Assembly: GCF_029490015.1 (NCBI RefSeq)
Contig: NZ_CP120468.1
Coordinates: 1,364,001 to 1,428,000 of the forward strand
Direction of reading: 5' to 3'
From: Halobaculum limi
GTDB lineage: Archaea > Halobacteriota > Halobacteria > Halobacteriales > Haloferacaceae
DNA length: 64,000 nt
How positions within the stretch are numbered: position 1 is the first letter of the stretch; each line of letters starts with the position of its first letter. Shown piece after piece: positions 50,389 through 58,673 of this stretch. Position numbers and translations under genes: made by a program. Below the pieces are notes generated by a model that had not been told where the DNA came from, searched no databases, and was given only the letters and a program-made list of their open reading frames with translations.

Positions 50389-51393
50389 GTGTTTCCGGGT
50401 GCTGGCGACAGCGAGTTCGCGTTCGAACTCCTCGTGAGTCGGTGGGCCGAACTCGCGTGGCATCCGAGCGACGGCGCTCGCCCGGTCGTCGTCGCGCGCC
50501 AACTCGGCACCCGCGAGCGCCGGTGGGACACGGTCGTCCTCGAAGTCGACCCCGAGGCGTTCGCCGTGCGACGACGGTTCGGCGACCGTGGCCTCGACTC
50601 GGACCTACTACGGATCGTTCAGAGCGCACCGGCCGAGTTCGCGTGGTACCGCGACGCCGTCGACGACCCCGGGTTCCCGTGGCGCTATGTCCGCGAGGCC
50701 GTCCACCGCGCGGCCGCCCGTGACCTCGTCGAGAAACGGAGCGGGCAAAACGGCCGCATCGAGTTCCGGCGCGTGCGCGAGTACCCCGACTGGGTCGAGC
50801 GTATCGTCGCCATCGAGAACAAGCCCGACTTGGACGCCAGCGCGGCCGCGGCGCTCGCGGACCAACTGCAGTACGACGTCGAGTCGGGGCTCGCGGACGA
50901 GGTGTGGGTCGCAACTGCCGCGACAGGTGAGCGCGTCTCGCCCGCGTTGCTGGAGGATATCCCCGTTGAGGTCGGGGTGTTAGAGTTCGACTTCGCCGCC
51001 GGCGTCGACGCCGACACCGCCGAGGTGGTGTGGCATCCGACGACGCTCGATTCCGACCCCGAGAACCGAACGCGGCGACTGCTCGCCGAACGCGGCTACG
51101 GGAAGGGGTGGCGCTCGTTCACCGAGACGATGCGCCCGGACTGCCGCCACTTCGAACTTCGACGCGAGGGGCGGGCGCTCGTCCCGTACTGCGCGGCCAA
51201 AGAGCGCGTGCCGACGGCCGCCGAGTGTAAGGGGAGTTGTGGCGAGTTCTCACCGGAACCGCCGACGTGGCGAACCGGCGGATGGCCCGTCGAGGGAGGG
51301 CCTGGAAAGGGGATTCGGGCGCTGTTGGAACGGCGGCGAGAACGGGAGCGGGAGTGTGCGAGCAGAGAGACCCAATCGTCGAAGCAGCGGTGA
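50389..51393 (+). CDS. Nuclease-like haloarchaeal protein (DUF5787-like), 334 aa
   Basis: Starts at GTG 50389. N-domain with FAFELLVSRWAELAWHPSDG and RWDTVVLEVD (Asp47); central AIENKPDL (Glu143-x-Lys145) followed by a helix with ADQLQYDV and a strand DEVWVAT, the layout of a PD-(D/E)XK nuclease core; C-terminal four-Cys cluster C252-x15-C268-x11-C280-x3-C284, then a basic tail (RRRERERE). From memory it belongs to the haloarchaeal family DUF5787, whose function is unknown. The nuclease and metal/Fe-S reading is inference. Confidence 0.75.
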   Translation: MFPGAGDSEFAFELLVSRWAELAWHPSDGARPVVVARQLGTRERRWDTVVLEVDPEAFAVRRRFGDRGLDSDLLRIVQSAPAEFAWYRDAVDDPGFPWRYVREAVHRAAARDLVEKRSGQNGRIEFRRVREYPDWVERIVAIENKPDLDASAAAALADQLQYDVESGLADEVWVATAATGERVSPALLEDIPVEVGVLEFDFAAGVDADTAEVVWHPTTLDSDPENRTRRLLAERGYGKGWRSFTETMRPDCRHFELRREGRALVPYCAAKERVPTAAECKGSCGEFSPEPPTWRTGGWPVEGGPGKGIRALLERRRERERECASRETQSSKQR

Positions 51394-51453
51394 ACCGCAT
51401 CCGCTGTGGACGAGATAACTGACAGACGGCAGTAACTACTTCCCGCTCTGGTT

Positions 51454-51936
51454 GTGAGTACGGTCGTGTCAGCAGACGACTCCCTCCTCGTCCAGCGACT
51501 TCGTGCAGCCGACACCGACTCGCTCCGTGCGGAAGCACGAACGCTCCTCCCTCCGTTGGCGTATCTATTCGCCCTCTCGTTCGCGATCAGTGTGGACAGG
51601 CCGCCGCTCTCGAATCTCAACCTCACCGCACCGGTTGGGATGGCGCTCTACTACCAACTCACGTGGCTGTTTCACTTGACGCTCGCCGTCGGCGTCGCCG
51701 CCGCGGTCCGTCGTGGAGTCGCCCGCCACCGGTTCGTGCTCGGCGTCGTGACTGTGGTCGCCGCCGTCAACCTGAACGCCGCCGTAGACTTCGCCGGCCG
51801 CCTCGGTCCAATTCCGCTCGGTGACAAACTCGCAATCTACGCGAGGTCCGCGCTCGTGTCGGTTCCACTTTCGATTGTGTTCTCGGTGCCACCGATCGTC
51901 GTCGGGTACGGAATCGCCCGTCTCCTCGACCGCTGA
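51454..51936 (+). CDS. Four-span membrane protein, 160 aa
   Basis: GTG start at 51454 (STVVSADDSLLVQRLRA). Four hydrophobic segments: LLPPLAYLFALSFAISV, MALYYQLTWLFHLTLAVGVA, FVLGVVTVVAAVNLNAAVDF, ALVSVPLSIVFSVPPIVVGY. No motif. Stop lies three bases from the end of the convergent DUF5797-like gene. Confidence 0.65.
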   Translation: MSTVVSADDSLLVQRLRAADTDSLRAEARTLLPPLAYLFALSFAISVDRPPLSNLNLTAPVGMALYYQLTWLFHLTLAVGVAAAVRRGVARHRFVLGVVTVVAAVNLNAAVDFAGRLGPIPLGDKLAIYARSALVSVPLSIVFSVPPIVVGYGIARLLDR

Positions 51937-51939
51937 GTC

Positions 51940-52455
51940 TTACGCCTCGGCTTCGGAGACGACCTCGACCTCCTCACGAGGGACGGCGAGTTTGAACGTC
52001 GGCACCGTCCGGTAGATGACCTCGACGACGTTCTTTCGACGGAGGCTCTGGAGGGCGCGACGCACGTCGCCCGCCTCGGGGTCGACGCCGAACTCCTCGC
52101 GCACCTTGTTCAACACGGAGACGACCGACTCCGAGCGCTCGTCGTGGTCGGCGACGACGCGGAACACCTGCGCGTGGAGTTCCGGCACCGTGATTCGTTC
52201 GGGGACGGCGTTGGGGTCGTCCTCGTCGTCGACGACGCCGGGTTCGACACCAGTCAACTCGGCGGCCTCCGCGGTCGCGCGGATGAGGCTGTTGTCGTCG
52301 CGGTAGTAGTAGTCCTTCAGGTGGCCTTCGAGGTAGCCGTGGACGTCGCTCCCGCTGTCCATTCCCCACCGCTCACCGAGTTCGCTGTTCTTCGTCGGCT
52401 GGAGGCGCACGACGTCGCCGAGGCGCTCCAGTTCCTCGTCGGTGAGGTCGCTCAT
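51940..52455 (-). CDS. DUF5797-like protein with winged helix, 171 aa
   Basis: From ATG 52455. MSDLTDEELERLGDVVRLQP, TKNSELGERWGMDSGSDVHG, YYYRDDNSLIRATAEAAELT, then a second HTH-like half (QVFRVVADHDERSESVVSVL, AGDVRRALQSLRRKNVVEVI). I recall the N-terminal pattern as haloarchaeal DUF5797. Probably a regulator or replication-associated DNA-binding protein; not proven. Confidence 0.75.
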   Translation of the reverse strand: MSDLTDEELERLGDVVRLQPTKNSELGERWGMDSGSDVHGYLEGHLKDYYYRDDNSLIRATAEAAELTGVEPGVVDDEDDPNAVPERITVPELHAQVFRVVADHDERSESVVSVLNKVREEFGVDPEAGDVRRALQSLRRKNVVEVIYRTVPTFKLAVPREEVEVVSEAEA

Positions 52456-52514
52456 CGGGAGACGATTCCGGGTCGGAGTATTTGGGCCTCCCGGTTCCGC
52501 GAGTCGGCGTCGCC

Positions 52515-53444
52515 TCACCCGAGGAGTAACGACAGACAGCACACCGACCCACCGGCCTTCTGGAACTCGCCGGTGTCGAGCGGAACTGGCGTGAAGCCTG
52601 CCGCCTGAAGCCGACGCTCCGTCTCGGGGTTGCCGCTCGCGAGGAGGACGTGGTCGTCGTCGACGCAGTGGCAGTTGCACGCGAGGCCGCCGGTCGCTTC
52701 GTGTTCGGGCACCTCGATGACGCGGTCGAACAGGGCGTCGATGCGCGCACGCCCGGCGGCCGTGAACGCCTCGGGAACGATGAGCGCTGTGTCCTCGGTC
52801 AACGGCGCGAAACAGACGTCGAGGTGGTAGTAGTGGGGGTCGGACAGTTCCAGCGTGACGACTGGCGTGTCGAGTAGCGCCGCGAGTTCGTCGTACGCCG
52901 CCCGCTCGGTCCGCACGCCGTACCCACCCCACAGCAGTCGCCGGCCGGGGTGCCAGATGGCGTCGCCGGTGCCCTCGAACGCGGCGGTGGTCGACAGCGA
53001 CTCCACCTCGTAGCCGTCGTCGAGCGCCCACCGCTGGAAGTGCTGTGGCTCGCCAGCGCGTTCGTCGGTCGCCATCTGCGCGAGGACGACGCCCCCGCCG
53101 TCGGCCGTCGGGACGGCGAGGTTCGCGGCGAACACCAGATCCGGGAGCAGGGATACCGGTACGTCCGGCACGGCGCCGTCGCTCGCGGGCCAAATCTCGT
53201 CGGGGTCGACGATGCGCACTCGGTTGGCGTACCGTTCGTACGCCCGCCGGACGTTCATCCACTGGTCGAGCGCCCGCCCCGGAACGACGCGCCCCCCCAT
53301 GTACGGGTTGATGCGGTAGCGGACCGCGAAGTGCGTCGGCGACACGAGGAGGACCGTCTCGTGGTCGGGGCGCGACGGGAGGTCCGAGCGGTCGAGCGTC
53401 AGCGGGGTTCGATCGTCGTACACGCGATGTGCGATCGTCGACAT
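52515..53444 (-). CDS. Amidinotransferase-fold hydrolase (dimethylargininase-like)
   Basis: 309 residues. Pentein fold: VLLVSPTHFAVRYRINPYMG, LLPDLVFAANLAVPTADGGG, TAAFEGTGDAIWHP (Glu/Asp site), DPHYYHLDVCFAPLTED (catalytic His), LLASGNPETERRLQAAGFTP, and GGSVCCLSLLLG with the nucleophile Cys about six residues from the end. Members hydrolyse or transfer guanidino groups (dimethylarginine, arginine, ornithine pathways). Substrate not deduced; no arginine genes nearby. Confidence 0.85.
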   Translation of the reverse strand: MSTIAHRVYDDRTPLTLDRSDLPSRPDHETVLLVSPTHFAVRYRINPYMGGRVVPGRALDQWMNVRRAYERYANRVRIVDPDEIWPASDGAVPDVPVSLLPDLVFAANLAVPTADGGGVVLAQMATDERAGEPQHFQRWALDDGYEVESLSTTAAFEGTGDAIWHPGRRLLWGGYGVRTERAAYDELAALLDTPVVTLELSDPHYYHLDVCFAPLTEDTALIVPEAFTAAGRARIDALFDRVIEVPEHEATGGLACNCHCVDDDHVLLASGNPETERRLQAAGFTPVPLDTGEFQKAGGSVCCLSLLLG

Positions 53445-53596
53445 TCGACGCAGTACGACCGTTTGGGATATAGTAACACACCGAATATCCGAACGTCTGC
53501 ACCAACTCGACGCTGTATAACTGGACGAACAGCCGGTTCTACTCGCTCTGCTCCCCGACCCGTACGCCTTTCTCCGTTCCCCGAGACGGGGGAGCC

Positions 53597-54373
53597 ATGA
53601 CGGACTGGGAGACGATCCGATACGAGGTGGACGACGAGGTGGCGACGGTCACGGTCGACCGACCGGACAAACTCAACTCGCTGAACGTCGCGACGCTCGA
53701 AGCTCTGCAGGACGCCATCGCACAGGCCGAGGACGACGACGTTCGAGCGCTCGTGCTCACGGGCGCGGGCGAGAAGGCGTTCATCGCCGGCGCGGACATC
53801 AGTTATATGAAAGACCTCGACACGCCGGAGGCGCAGGCGTACGCCGAACTCGGTCACGACGTGGCGCGGTCGCTGGAGACGTTCCCGGCCCCCACCATCG
53901 CGGCGGTGAACGGCTACGCGTTCGGCGGCGGCTGTGAACTCGCGCTGGCGTGTGACCTGCGCGTGGCCGCAGAGAACGCCGTCTTCGGGCAGACCGAGAT
54001 TGACTTGGGTATCGTTCCGGGGTGGGGCGGCACCCAACGGCTTCCGCGCCTCGTCAACGACGAGGTGGCCCGCAGACTCATCCTGTTCGGCGACCGCATC
54101 GACGCAACCGACGCCCACGAGTACGGGATGGTCGGCGAGGTGGTCGCCCACGACCAACTCGATGCTCGAATCGACGACCTCACCGCCGACTTGGCCGCCC
54201 AGCCGAAGTTCGCGGTCGCCGCGGCGAAAGAGGCTATCAACGCGGCCCACGAGACGAGTCTCGAATCCGGCCTCACCTACGAGAAGCGCGTGTTCTCGGG
54301 GCTGTTCGGGACGCACGACCAGCGTGAGGGGATGGATGCGTTCGTGAACAAGCGCGATCCCGAGTTCGAGTAG
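53597..54373 (+). CDS. Enoyl-CoA hydratase/isomerase family protein
   Basis: 258 residues, crotonase fold. VATVTVDRPDKLNSLNVATL, AFIAGADISYMKDLDTPEAQ (oxyanion loop), AAVNGYAFGGGCELALACDL (Glu), GQTEIDLGIVPGWGGTQRLP (second Glu), AKEAINAAHETSLESGLTYE. Both hydratase glutamates are present, so 3-hydroxyacyl-CoA dehydratase activity is likely. It stands next to the permease gene without other beta-oxidation genes. Confidence 0.92.
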   Translation: MTDWETIRYEVDDEVATVTVDRPDKLNSLNVATLEALQDAIAQAEDDDVRALVLTGAGEKAFIAGADISYMKDLDTPEAQAYAELGHDVARSLETFPAPTIAAVNGYAFGGGCELALACDLRVAAENAVFGQTEIDLGIVPGWGGTQRLPRLVNDEVARRLILFGDRIDATDAHEYGMVGEVVAHDQLDARIDDLTADLAAQPKFAVAAAKEAINAAHETSLESGLTYEKRVFSGLFGTHDQREGMDAFVNKRDPEFE

Positions 54374-54448
54374 GCAGCGTCGCCGGAATCGGCGGTACGT
54401 TTTCGTCGCTGTACGTAAACTGTCACCGTAGCACATGGTGGCCGAGGG

Positions 54449-56035
54449 ATGAGCGGGGCACACGGGAGTCGCTCACCAGCAACGAATCTCGGGTTGCTGG
54501 ACGCGACGATGATCGGCATCGGCGCGATGATCGGCGCGGGCATCTTCGTGTTGACTGGCCTCGCGGCCGAGACCGCGGGGGCGGGTGCGATCGTCGTGTT
54601 CGCGCTCAACGGCGGCGTCACCGCCTTCACCGCGCTGTCGTACGCCGAACTCGCAAGCGCCATCCCGAAGAACGGCGGCGGCTACGCGTACGTCCGAGAG
54701 GCGTTCTCTGCACCGGTCGCGTTCGTGATGGGGTGGACGCGGTGGTTCACGTATATGGCCGCCGGCGCGCTGTACGCGCTCGGCTTCTCGTCGAACTTCG
54801 TCGAACTCGTCCACCTGTACTGGCCCGGCCTCCCGGCGTCGGAGCCGTGGATCATCGGCTACGCGCTGTTCGCGATCGTCTCGTTCGTCGGCCTGAACGC
54901 GCTGTCGACGGAGGCGTCCGGCGGCGCGGAGACGCTCGTGACGGCGATCAAGATCGTCATCCTCCTCATCTTCGTCGCATTCGGCATCAGCGCCGTCGAC
55001 GGCGCGAACTTCTCACCGCTGTTCCCACCCGAGAGCGGGTTCGTGAGCGTCCTTCCCGCGATGGGCCTCACCTTCATCGCGTTCCAGGGGTACGACCTCA
55101 TCGCGACGGTCACCGAGGAGGTCGAGAACCCCCAGCGCAACATCCCGCGCGCCATCTTCGCCTCTGTCATCGTGACGGTGATCATCTACCTCCTCGTGGT
55201 CGGCGTCGCCATCGGGACGCTCGGCCCGGATCTGCTCGCGGCCGCGGGTGAGACCGCCGTCGCCGAGGCAGCTATCGGCTTTATGCCCGACGTTGGACTG
55301 TTCGGCGCACCCATCGGGGGCGCGCTGATCGCCTTCGGCGCGGTGTTCTCGACGGTGAGCGCGCTCAACGCCGTCGTGATCGGGTCGAGTCGGGTGGCGT
55401 TCGCGATGGGGCGCGAGCGGCAACTCCCGGCCCGTCTGGGGCGCATCCACCACGAGTACGGCACGCCGTATCTCGCTATCCTCGCCAGCGCGACGGTGAT
55501 GCTCGTCGCGACTATCGCCGCGCCGATTCGCGTCGTGGGCAACCTCGCCAGCCTGTTCTCGTTGCTCGGGTTCGCGGTCGTCAACCTCGCGGTGATCCGG
55601 ATTCGCAACCAGCAACCCGACCTGAGTCGACCGTTCAGCGTCCCGCTGTACCCGGCGACACCGATCCTCGGCATCGTGTTGAACCTCCTGCTCTCGGCGT
55701 TCATCTCGCCGGAGACGTGGGCCATCGCCATCGGATGGCTCGCGGTCGGCGCGGCGCTGTACGTCGTGTTGAGTCGCCGGGCGCCCGGGATCGGTGCGGA
55801 CGAACCCGTCGGGGGTGTGGCCTCGGAGGCGTCGACAGCGACGGTCCCGGGAGAGGGACCGCTCGACGCCGAGGACACCGCGGCCATCGAGACGGTCGCG
55901 GGAGCCGAGACCGGCGGAGAGATACCCGACCCGTGGGACGGTGACGGCGACCGCGACGGCGGCAGTCGTGCCGCAGAGACCGACCCCGGGTTAGAAGTAG
56001 ACTCCGAGCAGAATCTTACGGAGGAAGACACATGA
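54449..56035 (+). CDS. APC-family amino acid permease
   Basis: 528 residues, 12 membrane spans. LGLLDATMIGIGAMIGAGIF (substrate-site GIGAMIGAGIF), SYAELASAIPKNGGGYAYVR, AFQGYDLIATVTEEVENPQR, SALNAVVIGSSRVAFAMGRE. The last 80 residues are an acidic cytoplasmic tail. Stop overlaps the ATG of the TrkA-like protein (ATGA), so transport is probably regulated by that nucleotide-binding partner. Confidence 0.92.
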   Translation: MSGAHGSRSPATNLGLLDATMIGIGAMIGAGIFVLTGLAAETAGAGAIVVFALNGGVTAFTALSYAELASAIPKNGGGYAYVREAFSAPVAFVMGWTRWFTYMAAGALYALGFSSNFVELVHLYWPGLPASEPWIIGYALFAIVSFVGLNALSTEASGGAETLVTAIKIVILLIFVAFGISAVDGANFSPLFPPESGFVSVLPAMGLTFIAFQGYDLIATVTEEVENPQRNIPRAIFASVIVTVIIYLLVVGVAIGTLGPDLLAAAGETAVAEAAIGFMPDVGLFGAPIGGALIAFGAVFSTVSALNAVVIGSSRVAFAMGRERQLPARLGRIHHEYGTPYLAILASATVMLVATIAAPIRVVGNLASLFSLLGFAVVNLAVIRIRNQQPDLSRPFSVPLYPATPILGIVLNLLLSAFISPETWAIAIGWLAVGAALYVVLSRRAPGIGADEPVGGVASEASTATVPGEGPLDAEDTAAIETVAGAETGGEIPDPWDGDGDRDGGSRAAETDPGLEVDSEQNLTEEDT

Positions 56036-56694
56036 GCGAAACCGGGGACCTCCGCGTCGTCGTCGTCGGGAGCGGCCGGGTCGGACTCGAGACGGCCCAC
56101 TCGCTACACGACCGCGGCCACGACGTCGTCATCGTCGAGCGAACGCCCGAACGCGTCTCGGCGGCGGCCGACGAGTACATCGCGTCGGTCATCGAGGGCG
56201 ACGCCGCGCGCCCGTCGATACTGGCACAGGCCGCACCCGACCGCGCGGACGTGGTCGCGGCGCTGACGGACACGCTGGGGACGAACCTCGCCGTCTGCCT
56301 CACGGCCAAGCGCCTCGCGCCCGACGTGCGGACGGTGTTGCGAGCGACTGAACGGGAGACGACGGAGTTCGAACCGTTCGTCGATCACGTGTTCTACCCG
56401 GAACACGCCGGGGCACGCCGCGCCGTCAACGAGATAGAAGGCGGTGACGCCGTCCGGACGCTGGAGACGGTCGCCGGCGACTTGGACGTGATCGAACTCA
56501 CCGTCGCGCCCGACGCACCCGTCGCGGGCCGGACACTCCGGGAGGTGTCGCTGCCGCGCGGGAGCCTCGTCGTCTCCGGTCCTGGCTGTGACGGCGTCGC
56601 CAACGCTGACACGGAACTTCGCCCGGAGGTTCGGTATCTCGTCGCCGCCGAGTCCGCCGTCGTCGACGAGGTCAGGCAGTTGTTCCGGGGATGA
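56032..56694 (+). CDS. TrkA-like (RCK) NAD-binding regulatory protein
   Basis: 220 residues. RCK_N Rossmann domain LRVVVVGSGRVGLETAHSLH (GxGxxG), VEGDAARPSILAQAAPDRAD-like ligand strand, then an RCK_C domain (DVIELTVAPDAPVAGRTLRE, LRPEVRYLVAAESAVVDEVR). Normally gates potassium channels; here it is coupled to an APC permease. Cytoplasmic. Confidence 0.9.
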   Translation: MSETGDLRVVVVGSGRVGLETAHSLHDRGHDVVIVERTPERVSAAADEYIASVIEGDAARPSILAQAAPDRADVVAALTDTLGTNLAVCLTAKRLAPDVRTVLRATERETTEFEPFVDHVFYPEHAGARRAVNEIEGGDAVRTLETVAGDLDVIELTVAPDAPVAGRTLREVSLPRGSLVVSGPGCDGVANADTELRPEVRYLVAAESAVVDEVRQLFRG

Positions 56695-56763
56695 GGCGCG
56701 TCCTCGCAGTCCCGATCTGTGGGCAACGATAATACCCTCGCGGCGCGTATGGGACGGTCGAAT

Positions 56764-57018
56764 ATGTCATCAGTCAAACTATCCCGGGTCGAATCGCTGT
56801 TCGGGGAACTGTCGTACCCGGTGTCACGCGCGGAGGCGGCCGAGGAGTTCGCCGACGTGACCGTCGAGTTCGCTGACGGCGAGGGGAATCTCGGAGAGTA
56901 CGTCGGCGAGTGCCGAAGTGACCGATTCGAGGACGCCCAAGACCTGCACACCAGCCTCCAGAACGTCCTCCCCATCGAGGCGGTCGGCGAACCCGGACAG
57001 TCCGAAGGCGACGGCTAA
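56764..57018 (+). CDS. DUF5789-like protein, 84 aa
   Basis: From ATG 56764: SSVKLSRVESLFGELSYPVS, RAEAAEEFADVTVEFADGEG, EYVGECRSDRFEDAQDLHTS, QNVLPIEAVGEPGQSEGDG. Recalled as haloarchaeal DUF5789, a small basic-start acidic-end protein of unknown function. A cgataatacc box (about 56727-56736) lies 32 bases upstream; an in-frame ATG five codons earlier is also possible. Confidence 0.8.
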   Translation: MSSVKLSRVESLFGELSYPVSRAEAAEEFADVTVEFADGEGNLGEYVGECRSDRFEDAQDLHTSLQNVLPIEAVGEPGQSEGDG

Positions 57019-57382
57019 GACGTATCCGTGGGGATCAGTGGGCTTGTTGTGGCCGGTTCACTCTGGCGGGCTGGCTGGCGTCCGGCCCACCCACAGTCAC
57101 TCGCGCGCCGTGACGAGGTGGCGGAGCGAGGCGCCGACTATCCTGAGGTAACAGAGCCAACAACAGTCCGTCGGGCGGGCGTAGTAGCATCCGCTGCGGA
57201 CCTCGGGAATGTGCATCTGCTTGTCGAACGCAGTCTCGTCGGAGGACACGTCACGCTTGCGTCGGGTGGCGACGGACTTCGTTAGTCGTCGATTTCGAGA
57301 TGAGACTGGGGGAGACGCCAGCGTGCCGTCTCTGTCAGTCGAATCCCGCAGTTTAAGTGCAAAGACGGCGGACCACGCCGGT
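57019..57382. other. Intergenic region upstream of TFS
   Basis: 364 bases. The last 35 hold the TFS promoter. On the minus strand a 39-codon frame (57214 down to 57097, MHIPEVRSGCYYARPTDCCW) rich in Cys is open but lacks a TATA box and haloarchaeal amino acid bias. Nothing else is seen. Confidence 0.5.
57350..57358 (+). promoter_or_regulatory. TATA box of the TFS gene
   Basis: agtttaagt, centred about 28 bases upstream of ATG 57383; leaderless transcript predicted. It rules out longer N-terminal versions of the frame. Confidence 0.6.
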
Positions 57383-57715
57383 ATGAAATTCTGTGACGAG
57401 TGCGGGTCGATGATGCAGACCGAGGGGGACAAGTGGGTGTGTCAGTCGGCGGAGTGCGACTACGCGGAACTGCGTGACTCCGCGACCGAACAAGAGATGA
57501 CGACGACGCAGGGGCAGGAGGGAAGCACCGTCGTCGATATGTCCGACGTCGACGAGTCCGAGGTCGGCCCGACGGTCGAACAGAAGTGCCCCGAGTGCGA
57601 CGAAGTCCAGACCGTTCGCTACGAGATGAAACAGATTCGCTCGGCCGACGAGTCCGAGACGCGATTCTTCACCTGCACCGTCTGCGGGAAGAAGTGGCGC
57701 GAAGACGACCACTGA
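57383..57715 (+). CDS. tfs: Transcription elongation factor TFS
   Basis: 110 residues. N-terminal zinc ribbon MKFCDECGSMMQTEGDKWVC and CQSAECDY; C-terminal TFIIS-type ribbon QKCPECDEVQTVRYEMKQIR, SADESETRFFTCTVCGKKWR with the acidic DE pair that stimulates RNA cleavage by RNA polymerase. Length and Cys spacing are those of archaeal TFS. Confidence 0.95.
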   Translation: MKFCDECGSMMQTEGDKWVCQSAECDYAELRDSATEQEMTTTQGQEGSTVVDMSDVDESEVGPTVEQKCPECDEVQTVRYEMKQIRSADESETRFFTCTVCGKKWREDDH

Positions 57716-57739
57716 AGGAGCCGAGACACTACCGAGGAG

Positions 57740-57991
57740 TCACTTCTTGCGGAGTTCGGTCCCGTCGCGGGGACAGTAGTTCACGTCCGGCGAGCGAGTC
57801 GTGAACCCACAGACAGGGCACTCTTTCACCGCCGGTCGGTCGCCGTCGCCCGCCAGTCCACGGAACAACAACGGGACGAACGGCAACAAGAGGAACACGA
57901 GCAGCGTGTCGAAGTAGTACCACGCGGCGACGCTGACCACGAGCGACACCGCGAGGCCGACCAGCGCCGTCAGCGTCCGCGATCCGACCAT
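57740..57991 (-). CDS. Small membrane-anchored zinc ribbon protein, 83 aa
   Basis: Two N-terminal membrane helices (TLTALVGLAVSLVVSVAAWY, LLVFLLLPFVPLLFRGLAG) then CPVCGFTTRSPDVNYCPRDG: a zinc ribbon with CxxC and a second CPxDG. Unknown function. It lies downstream of the trm56 gene in the same direction (4 bases apart), so probably in one operon. Confidence 0.72.
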   Translation of the reverse strand: MVGSRTLTALVGLAVSLVVSVAAWYYFDTLLVFLLLPFVPLLFRGLAGDGDRPAVKECPVCGFTTRSPDVNYCPRDGTELRKK

Positions 57992-57995
57992 CTCC

Positions 57996-58574
57996 TCACT
58001 CGTCGGCGTCCTCGTCGTCCCCGACTTCTGCGTCCACGTCGTCCGGGTCGACCACCTTCTTGCCCGTCTCCTGCGGGAGGACGACGCGGTCGGCGTCTTC
58101 CCACTCGCGCTCCAGTTCCGATCCCTCGAACAGACGGTCGAGGAAGACGGCGAGGCCGGCGACCTCCGAGTGTGGCTGGTTCGTCACGCCGACGTTGTAA
58201 TCGGCCTCTTCGTAGAAGTCGAACGGTACCTTCTCGCCGCCGACGACGACCAGAAGTGGGGTGTCGGCGTCGACGCTGTCGGCGCGAACGTCGGCTTCCA
58301 CGTCCTGCACTCGTTCGCCGTACATGGTGAGGTGGACCACGGTCCCCTCCCAGTTGCGGGTGAACGCGCGCTGGTCGTCACGGAGTTCGACGGCGAAGGG
58401 GCCGCCGAAGCGGTCGGTGATGTCGCGAATCGTCTCGGCGGACTGGCCCGCGTTGTCGGGGAGGATCACCCGGTCGGCACCGAGTGCCCGCGCGGTCAGT
58501 CCGACGTGTGTCGTCATACGGTCGTCGCGACCGGGGCGGTGGCCGTACCGGAGGACGACGACGTCGTCGGTCAT
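57996..58574 (-). CDS. trm56: tRNA (cytidine(56)-2'-O)-methyltransferase
   Basis: 192 residues from ATG 58574. SPOUT fold: VVVLRYGHRPGRDDRMTTHV, GLTARALGADRVILPDNAGQ, GTVVHLTMYGERVQD, LLVVVGGEKVPFDFYEEADY (knot region), NVGVTNQPHSEVAGLAVFLD. This matches archaeal Trm56, which methylates C56 in the T loop. Acidic C-terminal tail. The much longer frame upstream runs antisense through the SDR gene. Confidence 0.92.
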   Translation of the reverse strand: MTDDVVVLRYGHRPGRDDRMTTHVGLTARALGADRVILPDNAGQSAETIRDITDRFGGPFAVELRDDQRAFTRNWEGTVVHLTMYGERVQDVEADVRADSVDADTPLLVVVGGEKVPFDFYEEADYNVGVTNQPHSEVAGLAVFLDRLFEGSELEREWEDADRVVLPQETGKKVVDPDDVDAEVGDDEDADE

Positions 58575-58673
58575 ACCCGACCGTCGGGACGCGCCGGTAA
58601 GGGCGGTTCGTTTCACGCTCGCGTCGCCGCCGTGGCCGCGACCCATATCTGCGTTCAGTCCGTTCAGGCGACT

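Noticed and set aside
57097-57214. Cys-rich 39-codon minus-strand ORF upstream of TFS
   Set aside because: No TATA box, no acidic bias and no recognisable zinc-finger spacing; kept only as a note.
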